Source: Temnopleurus reevesii
Lineage: Eukaryota; Echinodermata; Echinoidea; Temnopleuroida; Temnopleuridae
Reading direction: 5' to 3'
Length of the DNA stretch: 15,145 bases
NCBI GenBank assembly: GCA_036244855.1
Contig: BQKZ01009751.1
Span: 1 to 15,145 of the forward strand
Part shown: positions 14,570 through 15,145 of the stretch, piece after piece
How positions within the stretch are numbered: position 1 is the stretch's first letter
Layout of the letters: each line of letters starts with the position of its first letter
Position numbers and translations under genes: made by a program
The notes under the pieces: generated by a model
What the model saw: only the letters and a program-made list of their open reading frames with translations
Database searches by the model: none
Told to the model about the DNA's origin: nothing

Positions 14570-15145
14570 TTCATTTTAACCATTGTCTTTGACATTGGTC
14601 TTAACAATTACCGTCCCATTTCGCTTTTGTCCTCTTTATCCAAAGTCCTTGAAAAATTGGTTTTTAAAAGAACGATTGCCTTTCTGACCTCCTTCAATAT
14701 AATAAATGAATCTCGATTCGGTTTCCGCAAAAATCATAGCACATCTCATGCTTTATTAACCTTCTTAGATAAAGTTTTCCATTCCTTTGATACGTCATCA
14801 CACTCAGTTGGGTTATTTCTGGACTGCTCCAAGGCCTTCGATACGATTAATCATGATATTTTACTTATTAAACTTAATCACTATGGTATTCATGGGAAGG
14901 CCTTGGAGTGGTTCAGAAGCTACTTATCTAATAGAAACCAGTTTGTATCCTTGAACGGGTGTAACTCAAATTTTTGTTCCATTAAGTGTGGAGTTCCTCA
15001 AGGGAGCTTGTTGGGACCACGTTGGGACCACTTTTGTTTATCCTTTACATAAATGATTTTTGTAGATCGTCTAATTCTATGTCGTTCATATTATTCGCTG
15101 ACGACACCACTCTGTTTTATTCTCACAGTGACCCTGCTCAATTGG
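14570..15145 (+). pseudogene. LINE reverse-transcriptase fragment, frameshifted, partial
   Basis: This is part of the reverse transcriptase of a CR1/L2/Jockey-group non-LTR retrotransposon, which copies element RNA into DNA at a nicked target. Visible motifs in order: NNYRPISLL (from about 14603), FGFRKNHSTSHAL, motif A LFLDCSKAFDTINHD with its catalytic Asp, motif B GVPQGS (about 14990-15007), and motif C FADD (15094-15105) with the paired catalytic Asp. A tandem 11-bp duplication (15010-15020 repeated at 15021-15031) shifts the frame between motifs B and C; the original frame then meets a stop at 15050-15052. Sequence before about 14570 has no RT similarity, which suggests 5' truncation. 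The 3' part lies beyond the window. It points opposite to the LINE at 4305-4859, so it is a separate copy. Confidence 0.88.
15010..15031 (+). repeat. 11-bp tandem microduplication in RT
   Basis: gttgggaccac occurs twice without spacing. Removing one unit would bring the frames of motifs B and C together, so the duplication is a disabling mutation of this copy. Confidence 0.9.

Overview
The window looks like nuclear DNA of an animal. It is AT-rich, with no operons or ribosome-binding sites, no long host coding frame, and many decayed transposable elements. The mix (CR1/L2-type LINE fragments, tRNA-derived SINE pieces, TTAA-flanked piggyBac-type MITEs, and a Helitron/Helentron-type non-autonomous element with a tandem-repeat core) is typical of invertebrate, probably marine, genomes such as echinoderms, molluscs or lancelets. 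I cannot fix the phylum from sequence alone. I see no intact host protein-coding gene. Most open frames over 60 codons are what AT-rich non-coding DNA gives by chance.

Layout. 1-1050: unassigned, with one half of a 44-bp dispersed repeat. 1060-1230: a tRNA-derived SINE, followed by a 112-bp direct duplication. 1723-2670: a 948-bp piggyBac-type MITE with TTAA ends, 15-bp terminal inverted repeats and two G/C-run palindromes. 2964-3450: the second 44-bp repeat copy, two small stem-loops and a 13-bp inverted repeat. 4305-4859 (minus strand): the 3' end of a CR1/L2-like LINE with the ORF2 C-terminus and 3' tail. 5052-5484: a MITE with exact 18-bp inverted ends. 5485-7246: AT-rich DNA without firm features. 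7247-7370: a 124-bp inverted-repeat element. 7477-9008: a cluster of Helitron-like termini and a Helentron-like element carrying six 156-bp repeats. 9047-9179: a nearly perfect 47-bp foldback MITE. 9309-9438: a 65-bp tandem duplication. 10508-10601: a GAY-repeat tract. 11424-13290: several diverged local duplications, a tRNA-like sequence, a DR1-type motif and an 11-bp minisatellite. 13990-14244: a second piggyBac-type MITE, with a related unoccupied site at 11474. 14570-15145: a 5'-truncated LINE reverse-transcriptase fragment, frameshifted by an 11-bp tandem duplication and cut by the window edge.

How it fits together: this is an insertion graveyard rather than a gene system. The most interesting signal is that each of the six units of the Helentron-like repeat array carries a 14-bp palindromic motif matching the X-box (RFX-family site) pattern, or a close variant, at 156-157 bp spacing. 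The same motif also occurs in the 948-bp MITE and in the flanking Helitron-like segment. If bound, such an element would spread regularly spaced RFX sites.
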